DNA of 64,000 nucleotides from NCBI GenBank assembly GCA_033297075.1, contig MU858163.1, positions 1 through 64,000 on the forward strand, in the 5' to 3' direction. Shown in pieces: positions 45,539 to 55,111 of the stretch. Source of the stretch: Rhypophila decipiens. Taxonomy: Eukaryota; Ascomycota; Sordariomycetes; Sordariales; Naviculisporaceae. How positions within the stretch are numbered: position 1 is the first letter of the stretch; every line of letters starts with the position of its first letter. The notes beneath the pieces are model-generated. The model had not been told where the DNA came from. It ran no database searches and saw only the letters and a list, made by a program, of their open reading frames with translations. The position numbers and the translations under genes are program-made.

Positions 45539-46126
45539 CTAGAATCCCCTCGCCTCGAACCACTGCCTGACTTCGTCGACGTATTGGCCCTGTTTATCAT
45601 GGAAGCAAAGAGCGAGTCAGTTACCGATCATGTTTCGACAATGGAGAAAAGAAGAAGAAAAAAAACATACCTCAACCTCTACATGGTTAGTAGGCGCCTT
45701 GACGCGAACCTTTTTTCTATCCAGCCCAAGGTCCTCGGCAAGCCATTGGGCCAGCACAGTCCTGTCGCCTTCGAGTTTGCGGATCAGGGTGAGTTTCTTG
45801 TTGCCGCCGCGCTTGGACTCGAGGTAGATGGGCAGATTGAGGGATGCTGTGCGGCTGATTACGAATGGTGGGGGGCCTCTTGGTAGGGGTTCTGCTTGTG
45901 CTGGTTCTGGTTGAGATTCTGCTGCTGGCGTCTGTGCTTCTCCGCGCTCGGCTGCGAGTTGTTCTCTCAAGGCGAGAAATTTCTTCTTGGGGAGGCGGTG
46001 CTTGTTGATCGTTGATTTTGGGCGGAGTTGTTGATGTATTATTGAGATTGGTTGGGGCTTTGGGAGGATAGATTTGAGTTGTTGCAAAGGCAGAGCCGCC
46101 CTGCTGAGGTTCGTCGGGCGAAGCAT
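45539..46126 (-). CDS. IMG2: Mitochondrial large ribosomal subunit protein mL49 (Img2)
   Basis: Two exons (46126-45671 and 45589-45539) joined in phase 0 across an 81-bp intron encode 168 residues. The N-terminus is rich in Arg, Leu and Ser and lacks acidic residues (MLRPTNLSRAALPLQQLKS), as expected of a mitochondrial targeting peptide. The mL49/Img2 domain follows: FVISRTASLNLPIYLESKRG, LTLIRKLEGD, then LAEDLG, and ends HVEVEGQYVDEVRQWFEARG across the splice. Img2 is needed for mitochondrial translation and genome integrity in yeast. The start at 46126 is preferred over an upstream in-frame extension because it begins the targeting peptide. It is divergent from eIF3e. Confidence 0.92.
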
Positions 46127-46541
46127 TGTTGGTGAGTGTTGGCGAGAGTTGAGTTGTGGTGTAGAGAATTTGACGATCGCGGTACTATCCCCGGAGCTCG
46201 AACTGTCGGGACGCTGGCTCCTGTCGTCGACTCGTCTGAACCAAAGTCTTGGCAACCAAAATTCATGGTTCCCGGCCCGGCAGAATCATTCACCGCCTAA
46301 CGAACCGGGCAGCCACGAGCCACACCAGCCTGAAACTTAAAGTGGGCCCGCTTGTCCCCAGTCTGCGGTTGCGTGTGGCTGTGTTTTTCGCCCGCTTTTC
46401 GCACTTTCACCAATTTTTGACCCCACCAAGAATTGTGTCTGGGTTTGAGCATCCTCACGAGAATTGGGCGATCAAAGTCAGCGCAACGCCCCGTCGGTCT
46501 TCCTCTCCCTTACCCACGACATACCAGACAATACCGCAAAT
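46127..46541. promoter_or_regulatory. Shared divergent promoter, mL49 / eIF3e
   Basis: The two starts are 415 bp apart, head to head. Both genes serve translation, cytosolic and mitochondrial, so a bidirectional promoter is plausible. No specific binding site is claimed. Confidence 0.5.
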
Positions 46542-47916
46542 ATGGCGTCCGCATCAGAATACGACCTCATGCTCAAGCTCGCGCCGCATCTCGACCGGCA
46601 CATGATCTTTCCCCTTCTCGAATTCAGCGCCAGCCAGCTTGTCGACGAAGAGACGGAGGAGGTCACGGACGAGGCCAAGTTCCGCGAGATCACAGAGGCC
46701 AAATATGCGCTCCTCAAAAGAACCAACATGACGGATTACGTCGCCAAACTGTACAAGGAGATTCACGGATCGAAGGACGCCCCCGCCGAGTTCGCGGACA
46801 AGAAGCAAAAAGTCTTTAACCAGTTAGAATTGTACGAGCAACAAACGGGCGTCATTTCGGAGCTGCTGCAGCGGGAGGACGTCATTGCCAATCTTCGAAG
46901 CGACAAAGTGGCCAACTTGGAGTTTCTCAAAAAGGACCACGGGGTGAGTTGAGACGGCAGTTCGCAATGGAAGGACAGCACTGACAAGTGTGGAATCACA
47001 GGTGACGATGGAAATGGTCAACGCTCTCTATGATTACGGCCAACTCCAGTTCAACTGCGGTAGTTACGACGATGCATCCGAAACGCTCTACAGATTCCGC
47101 GTCCTCTCCACCGACAACGACAAGGTTGCCTATGCGACATGGGGTCGGCTCGCCTGCGAGATTCTGGGAATGCACTGGGACACCGTCTTGGAGGAGCTGC
47201 AAAAGGTGCGCGAGAGCATCGACGCCAAGCTGGCCAACAACCCATTGGCACAGCTTCAGCAGCGCACATCGCTCGTCCACTGGGCGCTCTTCCCTCTATT
47301 CAACGCCGAAAAAGCCCGTGAGACCATCCTCGAGCTTTTCTTCAACGCTGGCTACATCAACACCATCCAGGCCAACTGCCCCTGGATCCTCCGTTACCTC
47401 ACAGTCGCCGTCATCACGAACCGGGGTCGTGCGAGAAACGCGGGCATCCAGCAGAAGCAGATGAAGGATATTGTCCGCATCGTCAAGCAGGAGGCATACG
47501 AGTACCAGGACCCCATCACTCGCTTCGTCCAGGCTCTCTGCACCGACTTTGACTTTGAGGAGGCCCAGCGCCAGCTCGTCATCGCCGAGGAGGTACTCCG
47601 CAGCGATTTCTTCCTTGTCGCCCACGCCGACGACTTTGTCGACTCTGCTCGCCATCTTATCTTCGAGAGCTACTGCAAGATTCATGCCCGTATTTCGCTC
47701 AAGGACCTGAGCGATCGGTTGGGCCTCAACAAGGAGGATGCCGAGAAGTGGATCGTCAACCTCATCCGCGACACCAGGTTGGATGCGAAGATTGACTCTA
47801 AGGAAGGCACAGTCGTGATGAACCATCCCCCCAGCTCGGTATATCAACAAGTCATCGAACGGACTAAGGGCGGTTTCTTCCGGACGCAGGTCCTCAGTGC
47901 GGCCGTCGCTAGGTAG
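46542..47916 (+). CDS. INT6: Translation initiation factor eIF3 subunit e (Int6)
   Basis: Two exons (46542-46943 and 47002-47916) with GTGAGT donor and CACAG acceptor, phase 0, encode 438 residues, the usual length of fungal eIF3e. The subunit belongs to the octameric core of eIF3, which recruits the 43S complex and mRNA. The N-terminal block [20 protein letters not shown] and the segment [19 protein letters not shown] are characteristic. The C-terminal PCI domain (about 230-400) includes [20 protein letters not shown], the winged-helix segment [20 protein letters not shown] and [14 protein letters not shown]. Confidence 0.95.
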
Positions 47917-48856
47917 GACGACGCGTGGCTGCCAGGGAAGGAAGGAGCTGAGTAAAAAGGCCGCAGATAAGGGGTTCTAGCTCGATTTTGCTCGATAGGG
48001 AGTAACTCGGCGTTTATAGATTTATCAGCGGGCTCACGAAATCAATAATTTTACCAAACAATGGTGTCTCTTCAATGCAAACGTGTATATCGACATCCAG
48101 TTGATGCCTTATAGAGAATGAGTATATGTATTTGAATCTAGTTTCCGAGTCATGGGCCTTCTAAGCTTATGTTTTACGCCTACTATTACTTCCTCTTTAC
48201 TCGTCAGTTGGCCCCCACTGCGTTTTCTGAACCGACTCTCGGCTTCGCGAACGCGAAAAAGAGAGTCGGTTCCCCAACCCCCTTGGCTCAACCGACGAGT
48301 ATATTTATAATCTCTCTAAGGCGTCTAAGAGAATAACTCTAGCGTGGGAAAGGATTATCAAAGGCGTATGATGCATATTCACTTTCATTCTTGACTCAGT
48401 TAGGCCAATAAAGTTTGACATGAGGTTTACACCGGACGGTATTCCGCGGTAAAGACCTGATCGGGGCCTTGCTCGCGACTCTAAAGTGCTTTAATAAGCT
48501 TATGAAGTGTCTAACCCGAACCGTAGAGAAGAGTTTCGAGCACCGGCCATGGCCAGGGCCATCAACATGGCACCTCCAAATGGTTGCTAGGGGCTGAGCT
48601 CGTTGGGTCTTAGACTCTTAGTGGAAGCTTTCGCTTGCCCTAATTCTATCTCATCTTCAAGACGCAGAAAGACAGGGATTTAGGGAAAATTCTACTTGGA
48701 AACTACCAGCTGTCGTCAAATCTCCCGACAATTAAAGGGGCCAGCTCTTTTCGCTAGAATCTTGGCCCTCTCACTCTGAACGTCTCGGACCACAACTTTC
48801 ATCTCCAGAGACGGATCAATTACCAATACTCCAAGTAAACAAACAAGGCTATCAAG
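47917..48856. other. Intergenic, AT-richer, with a hairpin-forming repeat
   Basis: The stretch between eIF3e and the amidoligase-like remnant has no gene. It contains the nested inverted repeat at 48199-48300. Composition is AT-richer than the core genes on its left, marking the edge of the accessory segment. Confidence 0.55.
48199..48300. repeat. 102-bp nested inverted repeat
   Basis: The inner arms GAACCGACTCTC (48229-48240) and GAGAGTCGGTTC (48261-48272) are perfect 12-bp reverse complements around a 20-nt spacer. The outer arms ACTCGTCAGTTGG (48199-48211) and TCAACCGACGAGT (48288-48300) match at 11 of 13 positions. The whole would fold into a long hairpin. It could be a MITE-like transposon relic or a structured transcript. 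No clear target-site duplication is visible. Confidence 0.8.
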
Positions 48857-49195
48857 ATGAACCCTCGCACCCCGGTCAACCTCCCTGCCACAAACCGAGC
48901 TGGGAACTCAGCAATCCTCGCCGGCTTCGAGTTTGAATTCCTCATCGCCCACAACGACGAAGGCTGGCAACGCATCGATTACCACCCCTATGACACCCGG
49001 CGGTTCCTATCCCGCCCAGACACGCTCGCCCAGACTAGCTCCCAGAGTATCGGAATGGCATCACATTTATCGAAAGGACCCGCTCCTCGCCCTACAGCAA
49101 ACTCCTAGAGAAAGTCGAGGATGTCATCCGCGAGCATGCCGGTCTGGTATATACAGCAGCGACGATACCGACTACACCATGCCGCATTAGGAATG
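48857..49195 (+). pseudogene. Truncated, frameshifted amidoligase-like remnant
   Basis: From an ATG at 48857 the frame reads MNPRTPVNLPA, then GFEFEFLIAHND, resembling the start of fungal amidoligase-family proteins (a G-x-E-x-E-F-L motif near the N-terminus). It meets a TAG at 49106-49108 after 83 codons. At about 49057 the next frame takes over with protein-like sequence (ITFIERTRSSPYSKLLEKVE, DVIREHAGLVYTAA), as if one base had been lost. That frame then decays, and the locus is cut off by the 3' end of the monooxygenase gene at 49301. Amidoligases are ATP-grasp/GCS-like enzymes joining amino or carboxyl groups. The family call rests on one short motif, and a small unrelated ORF cannot be excluded. 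Confidence 0.4.
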
Positions 49196-49300
49196 AAAAT
49201 CCCATATTCTCTTATTTATATCCATGGTCCCTATTATCTCTTCATCAAGCTAATCATTATCTGGCGGACTCTATATCACATTGTAGTGCTAAATATGCAT

Positions 49301-51308
49301 TTATTCAGGAATCGGCGCTTCCTCAGCCGGGACGCCCGCCTTCCAGTGATACTTGGCAGCCGCATGTTCGTCAAGGGGATACTTCTGACCGGGCTTGCCA
49401 TAAAAGTTCTCCCGATAGGTACCCCCGGGGGCAGCATAGTCATCCCAGAACAGCCCTCGTTTGCGAAGCTCAGGCAGCAACAGGTCGATGATGTCTTTGA
49501 ATGACTGCGGGAAGACGGTATATGTCTGTTTCATACACAGCGAGCCAGGTCAGTAAGCCATTCAACGGTTCCGAGGTTACCAGCAATCGTGAGCCTGGCT
49601 GAACCTGGGGAGGGATGGATAGAATGAGTGACAGAAAGAAAGAACCTACAAAGTTGAACCCATCAACATCAGCCTCCTCAACCCATGCCTCGAGCCCATC
49701 CGCCACTTGCTCCGGCGTGCCGATCAAGACAGGCCCGTTACCGCCGATACTGATATGTTCCGCGACAGTATGTTTCGTCCACTTGGAAAAGTTCTTGGGC
49801 GAGAACCTCGCATATGCTTGGACCGTTGACCTAATTACCACCCCAATCAATGCCCATCGTCAGTTCGTTCCCTCAAAGCCTTCCCTTCTGCGCAAACTTG
49901 AAAAAAGAATGGAACTGAAGCTCACATACCGAACAGCGTTACTCTCCACCTCCCTCAGTTCCTCCTCATCCCCATACTTGTCCAAATCAACCCCCGTCCA
50001 GCCCCCAAACAACGCCAACGCGCCCTCAGTCGACGCATACGATTTGTACTCTTCCCACTTGGCTCTTGCTTCATCTTCAGTCTTGCCCAGTACGGCAGTA
50101 ACAAGCGCCAAAACCTTGATATTGGCCGCTCCATCCCTTCCAAATTTCTCCTTCGCAAGCTGTCTGACCTCGGCAATGTTACTTTTCACTACCGAGGGCG
50201 AATGGGCAGATACAAAGATTGCCTCGGCATGCTGAGCGGCGAATTGTTTGCCCGATTTTGAAGTTCCAGCCTGGAGGATCAAGGGCGTGCGCTGGGGGGA
50301 TGGTTGTGTGATGGACGGCCCTGGGACGTTGAAGAATTTGCCGGTGTGGTTGATTTCTCGGACTAGTTGGGGGGAGGTATAGATCTTTGAGGAGCGGTCG
50401 AGCTGGACTGCGTCGTCGCGCCAGGAGGATTGCAGGAGTTTGTAGATTACCGTCATGTATTCCTCTGCTTGGGCGTAGCGGTCGTCGTGCTGTTTAAGGG
50501 TCAGGAAAGGGGCGGGTTAGAGGAATTGGAAGGGAAGGGAAGGGAAAGGGGCCAAGACTTACGGCGAGCTGTTCCTTTCTGCCTAGGTTTCGGGCTGCTG
50601 AGTCTAGGTAGCTTGTTACGACCTGGACGGATGGATGTTAGTCCCGAGGCAGGAGGACGCTGAAGCATGGTTTGGTTTGCTTCTACGTACATTCCAGCCA
50701 AGTCTGATGCACGTCGCTGTTAGCCGTGATTGCCAAGATGTATCTGGGAGAGCGTTTGCAGACCAACTGACCTTCCCTTGGTGAGATGATCAACAGTTGC
50801 AAGTCTCCGGGCGAGATGGTATGGTTGCTCATATGTGGTTGATACTGTGACGCCGAATCCAATGCTCCTGGTGGCAGCGGCCATGGCAGGAACGACAGCC
50901 AGGGGCTCGTTGACGGGCCATTGTGTCCCGGTAGCAACTGCTGGATCAAGAGATTTCTTGTAGACGTCATAGCCCCCTATCGCGCAGTCAGCACTTCATG
51001 TCTGTCCATGGTCGTGGAGAGTCACTCACCCAATACATCAGCAATAAAGATGCCGTGGAATTTAGCATCCTCGAGCAGCTTGGCCAAGTCAACCCAGTGG
51101 TCAATCTCGTTGAAGCGATGAGATTGATCATCGGGATGCTTCCATAGCCCTGGGGCCTGATGGCCGCTGCCTGGTACAGTTCATTGTGTGAGTAAACGAG
51201 ACACTACTGGAATTCTCTTTCCAGCTTAGATGTAAACATACACATCATGACAAAGGCATTGATAATGAGGCTCTTCTTGGCCTTGGGCTGGCTTTCCTCA
51301 GCTGTCAT
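49301..51308 (-). CDS. FMN-dependent monooxygenase of the NtaA/SnaA/DszA (luciferase-like) family
   Basis: Eight exons on the minus strand (51308-51242, 51170-51030, 50976-50772, 50703-50691, 50622-50563, 50489-49930, 49830-49650, 49525-49301) encode 483 residues with continuous phase. The fourth exon is only 13 nt. The family uses reduced flavin from a separate reductase to oxidise nitrilotriacetate, sulfones and similar small molecules. Signature segments are LIINAFVMMCSGHQAPGLW (across junction 1), IFIADVLGGYDVY, WPVNEPLAVVPAMAAAT, FGVTVSTTYEQPYHLARRLA, GRLGWNVVTSYLDSAARN (across the microexon), RYAQAEEYMTVIYKLL, LILQAGTSKSGKQFAA, and DGFNFTYTVFPQSF near the end. No targeting signal is seen. 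The substrate is unknown. The complete set of motifs argues for a working enzyme. Confidence 0.9.
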
Positions 51309-52248
51309 GTTGAGCACGCGGGGTGAACTGTGGGATTGACGTAACGAGTATAGACCGAGTCAAGGACGGAAGATAATCGGACCACTTTCCAAAGACAAAG
51401 GCAGATATTGAGACAGAGAGTACACCGAAAGCAATCAACTACAGGGTTCTATCTGGATATAACTACACGTGGGCCTGGTGGCTTGCATCTGCATACGTGT
51501 TGGTCATCAAGTAGCATCGCCATCCTGTATATGAGCCATGGGTGACTGGGTGTGAAAGTGACTTTGGCACTGAGAGTTGCTCAATGGGTGTTTTGACTGA
51601 CGCAATCGATTGGACTCGATGTACCCGCTCAATCGGACCCTACCCGTTGATGGGCGATCTGATAACGGGCCGCGGATTCGGGGGTGGATACAAGTTGCGA
51701 TCTGGGAATGGTCGATGGCGTGATTCGCGTGTGGATGATGCTCATCACGACAAGACGTACTAAAGAGCCATCGGAACCAACTACGGAGCTTTCTCGGGAA
51801 CTTGATAATAAAAAAGACTCCAGTTGTCATTTACAAGACTAGATGATGTTGCAATTGAGCCGTAATTGTTGTTCAAGAGCCAGTTGTGTGGGGGACGAAC
51901 CTACTCAACCTAAGCCTTAGGGTAGGTTCTTCATGATCCATCTTTGTTGACTAGTCTTGACAGACTCTAGTAGCCATGCGAGCAGCAATGAGTCGAACCG
52001 AGCTTTGGATGGCGCAATCGATCTGCGCTGTACCTGATTGAACAAGACGGCTCAGGAAAAGACAAAGAATTGTCAACATAACTGGGGACAATCGACCCCT
52101 GTCAGTGCTCTAATCCCAAGGTACTCGCACACACTCATAAGAGCTTGCTTTAATAACATGAATCCATTGTTTCAACGACTTTGTGTGTTGTCCTGATTCC
52201 CCTGATAACGGTCCTGTCACTGCATACCCCTTTTCGGCTACAGTCACC
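51309..52248. promoter_or_regulatory. Divergent intergenic region, monooxygenase / MDR oxidoreductase
   Basis: The 940 bp separate two head-to-head oxidoreductase genes. No intervening gene or RNA is seen; a shared regulatory region is possible but no site is claimed. Confidence 0.45.
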
Positions 52249-53767
52249 ATGCCTTCCTTTTTACGACGCATATCGTTTCCCAGAGCCCGGAAGACGCCAT
52301 CCACGACGGATGAGCAGTCCGAGGTAATACTGGAAACAAAACTCAAAACCCATGAGGAGCAGCATGAAGATGAGCCATTACCACTTCCGACACCAGACAC
52401 GCAAAGGGTCCTCTTGTTGCATGCCGCCAAACAACCATATCAGTTAACAGAGAAATATGCAGTCCCTGCAGTACAAGGGCATCACGAGGTGTTGGTCAGG
52501 ACGCAAGCCATTGGCCTCAACCCGATCGACTGGAAGGCCCCTGACTTCAACTTTGCCATCCCGGAACTGCCGTACATTTCGGGCCGAGAGCTTGCCGGCG
52601 AGGTTGTCCAGAAGCCAAACAGCTCATCACGGTTAAAGGCCAGGGACAGGGTATGTTCTCGACATCTGAACTTGGCCCCATCACCGCCATCCTCGACTAA
52701 CAAATGCATAGGTCCTCGTCATATCAACAGACTACCGCGACCTCCGCAAAGCAGCATACCAAGAGTACGTGGTCGCCTTTGACTACAACACAGTCCGCCT
52801 ACCACCGAGCCTATCGGTAGAAGAAGGCTCAACCCTCGGAGTGGCCTTTGTCGCGGCCGTCTTGTCCTTGGGCGTCTGCATGGGCGTTGACTTTTCTCAT
52901 GTCCTCGACGGCCCGGATCTCCTGACCATCCTCCGTAACATTGACCCGGAGAGCATCCCCGCCGACGTGAGACAAGAAAGTCTCGAAGGCATCCAAGACC
53001 ATGAGAGAGCAGGGCCAGGTGACTGGCTTGCAATCTGGGGTGGTAAGTCTCTCCATTTTCCCCCTACCCTCTCAGCTGGTCCCTAACATGTGCTCCCAAT
53101 GGTAGGATCATCGACCTCGGCAAACCTAACAATCCAACTGGCCAAACTCGCCGGCCTAAAAACAATCTCCATCGTCAACAAAGCCAAGCACGGTCTGCGT
53201 CTTTCAAACCACGAGGTAATCAAGACAGACCTCCTAGTAGACAGCCATGATCCCTCCCGAGCAGTCGAGATCATCCGCTCCAATCTCCAGGGTAAACTCC
53301 GTTTCGGGATCGACACCGTCGGTCGCGAGTCTTCGACTTCTCTCCTCCAAGCTTTGACTCCCACCCCGTCTGGATCCGGCGGCTCCAAGGTCGGTGGCGG
53401 CCCTAGTGATAGTCCACCATCACCGCCCTCCACCCCGCACGAAAGCTCCGTCTCCAACTCAAGAGCCAGTTCCGTCTCCGACTCTGAACCGAATCTAAAG
53501 TCCCATCTGATAGGGCTCACCGGGCTACCAAAACAGACAGCCCCAAAGGGAACAAAATTCCACACAGTGCCGATTAAATTGTTCCACGAGGTCCCTGCCG
53601 TGGGCGATGTTTTGGTTCGCTGGTTTGAGAGGCTGCTTGAGAAGGGATTGGTATCCCCGCCTGAGATTATTGATGTCGAGCAGGGCTTGGAGAGCGTTAA
53701 TGCCGGACTGGATCGTATGCGGAGGGGCGAGATTAGTGGTGGGAAGTTGGTGGTGAGGGTTGCTTAG
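52249..53767 (+). CDS. Medium-chain dehydrogenase/reductase, quinone-oxidoreductase/enoyl-reductase type
   Basis: Three exons (52249-52650, 52712-53042, 53106-53767) give 464 residues. The GroES-like N-terminal half reads EVLVRTQAIGLNPIDWKAPD, IPELPYISGRELAGEVV and EYVVAFDYNTVRLPPSLSVE. The Rossmann half begins DWLAIWGGSSTSANLTIQLA at the second junction. No catalytic or structural zinc cysteines are in place, which fits the zinc-less quinone oxidoreductase/enoyl reductase branch using NADPH. An insertion of about 45 Ser/Pro/Gly-rich residues (about 331-375) interrupts the Rossmann half. The N-terminal ~50 residues are a charged extension with no clear targeting signal. The family is common in secondary metabolism and detoxification; substrate unknown. 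Confidence 0.87.
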
Positions 53768-55111
53768 ACTTGTAATCTGTACAAGTAAGAAAATGGACTT
53801 TGCATTCTTAAGTAAATCTTGACGGTGACACTTGGAGTCTGTTCAAAAGCAAGAGGAAGAGAAAGGATATGTCAAAATGGGACCGTTCGAGATATGAAAA
53901 CTTCTTGTATATACTTGGTAGCAGAGAGACTGGAATTACATGTGTGTGGACATGTGGATACTCAGATGGTTGGCGAGCGACTATTAACATTGACACTTGA
54001 TATCATGAGAAAATCAGACCAAATGAGATTTATATACCCTGCTCTCATTACTTCTAATAAATGAATTCGGAATGCTTGGCTGCGTGTATGGTGTTATTGG
54101 TTAGCACGGGATCTAGACGGTTCCGAAAACAAGCAACACTGTAGGTCCGCTCTGACCGGCCTTGGGGAGGGTTGGGTTCGATTCCTAGCACGAGCGGGAA
54201 GTTTGAACGCTTCGATGTAGAAACTTTGGTTTCGTGAGGCGTATGGTATCCATGGGATGTCGAAGATTCAGGTTCAAGTGCACAAAGCCAAGTTGGAAGA
54301 ATTCACGAGAAGAAGAGGTTTTTTTTGGTTGGGTTTATTTGCAACTCTCTGGGCAATACAGTCATACAAAGTCAAATTCGGCGGTTTGGTCCGGTTATGC
54401 TAACAATCCCGCTTTTCGCTACCTTCCATTGTCATCGGCGTCATTGGCATGCCGGACAAAGACAGTCCGTTAGCGGGCCGCTTCGAGCATCCCGACTTCT
54501 GCACGGGTGGAGCTTCTCAAAGCACGACAACCTCCCCGCCATGGCGCAATCCAACATCATCTCACATCACTTTTAACTTCACTCGAATTGACTTCTTGCT
54601 AGTTTTTAGGCTGTACGCCTTTACGGAGACAATACGAAAGCCATCCTCCAATCACATGTGACCCCTGCAAGGTGCAACTTTATCTGTGGTTCACCAAGCA
54701 CGTCAAGTCACAGCATCATAACACCATCCGCGGGGCTGATGACTTGTTATCGGACGCTGAGCATTCACTCCGACTTGCTGTATCCGTGTCACTGTCTTGG
54801 ACCGAGTTGACCAGTAGATCGGCAAGCTGGTCGACGACGTGATTGAGCCAAGAGACTTTGAGGGACCTTGATGGACCTTGATGGGTTCAGTATCCGACAA
54901 GCCCGTTTGTACACAAGTTGAAGTAGATATCAACAGACTGACATCAATGGACTTTGACGTTTCATTGCAGGCTTGATGTCAACATGCTCTGATTGATTAA
55001 CTCTGGACTTGCTGCACTTGTGTTCCCTCCCGTTACCCTTCTCTTCCCTTTGTGAGCTTGTCTTTGTCTTTTCAGTATCATTATTCGCGGTGTTCAATAT
55101 TCATATCGAGA
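53768..55111. other. Intergenic, 1.3 kb, with a tRNA-like unit
   Basis: No protein gene is seen. It contains the tRNA-like element at 54079-54195 and a short tandem GGACCTTGAT duplication near 54865-54885. Confidence 0.5.
54079..54195 (+). tRNA. tRNA-like pol III unit, probably a degenerate tRNA or tRNA-derived SINE head
   Basis: An A-box-like TGGTTAGCACG lies at 54098-54108 and a perfect B box GGTTCGATTCC at 54175-54185, inside a T-arm (TTGGG / CCTAG stem). The 3' acceptor-like strand CACGAGC (54189-54195) pairs only imperfectly with GCTGCGTG at 54079-54086. A stem GGATC / GGTCC flanks about 30 nt where the anticodon loop would be, so an intron of about 23 nt would be needed, and the loop lacks the invariant T33. 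The total span of 117 bp is too long for a plain tRNA. I therefore do not assign an amino acid. Confidence 0.35.
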
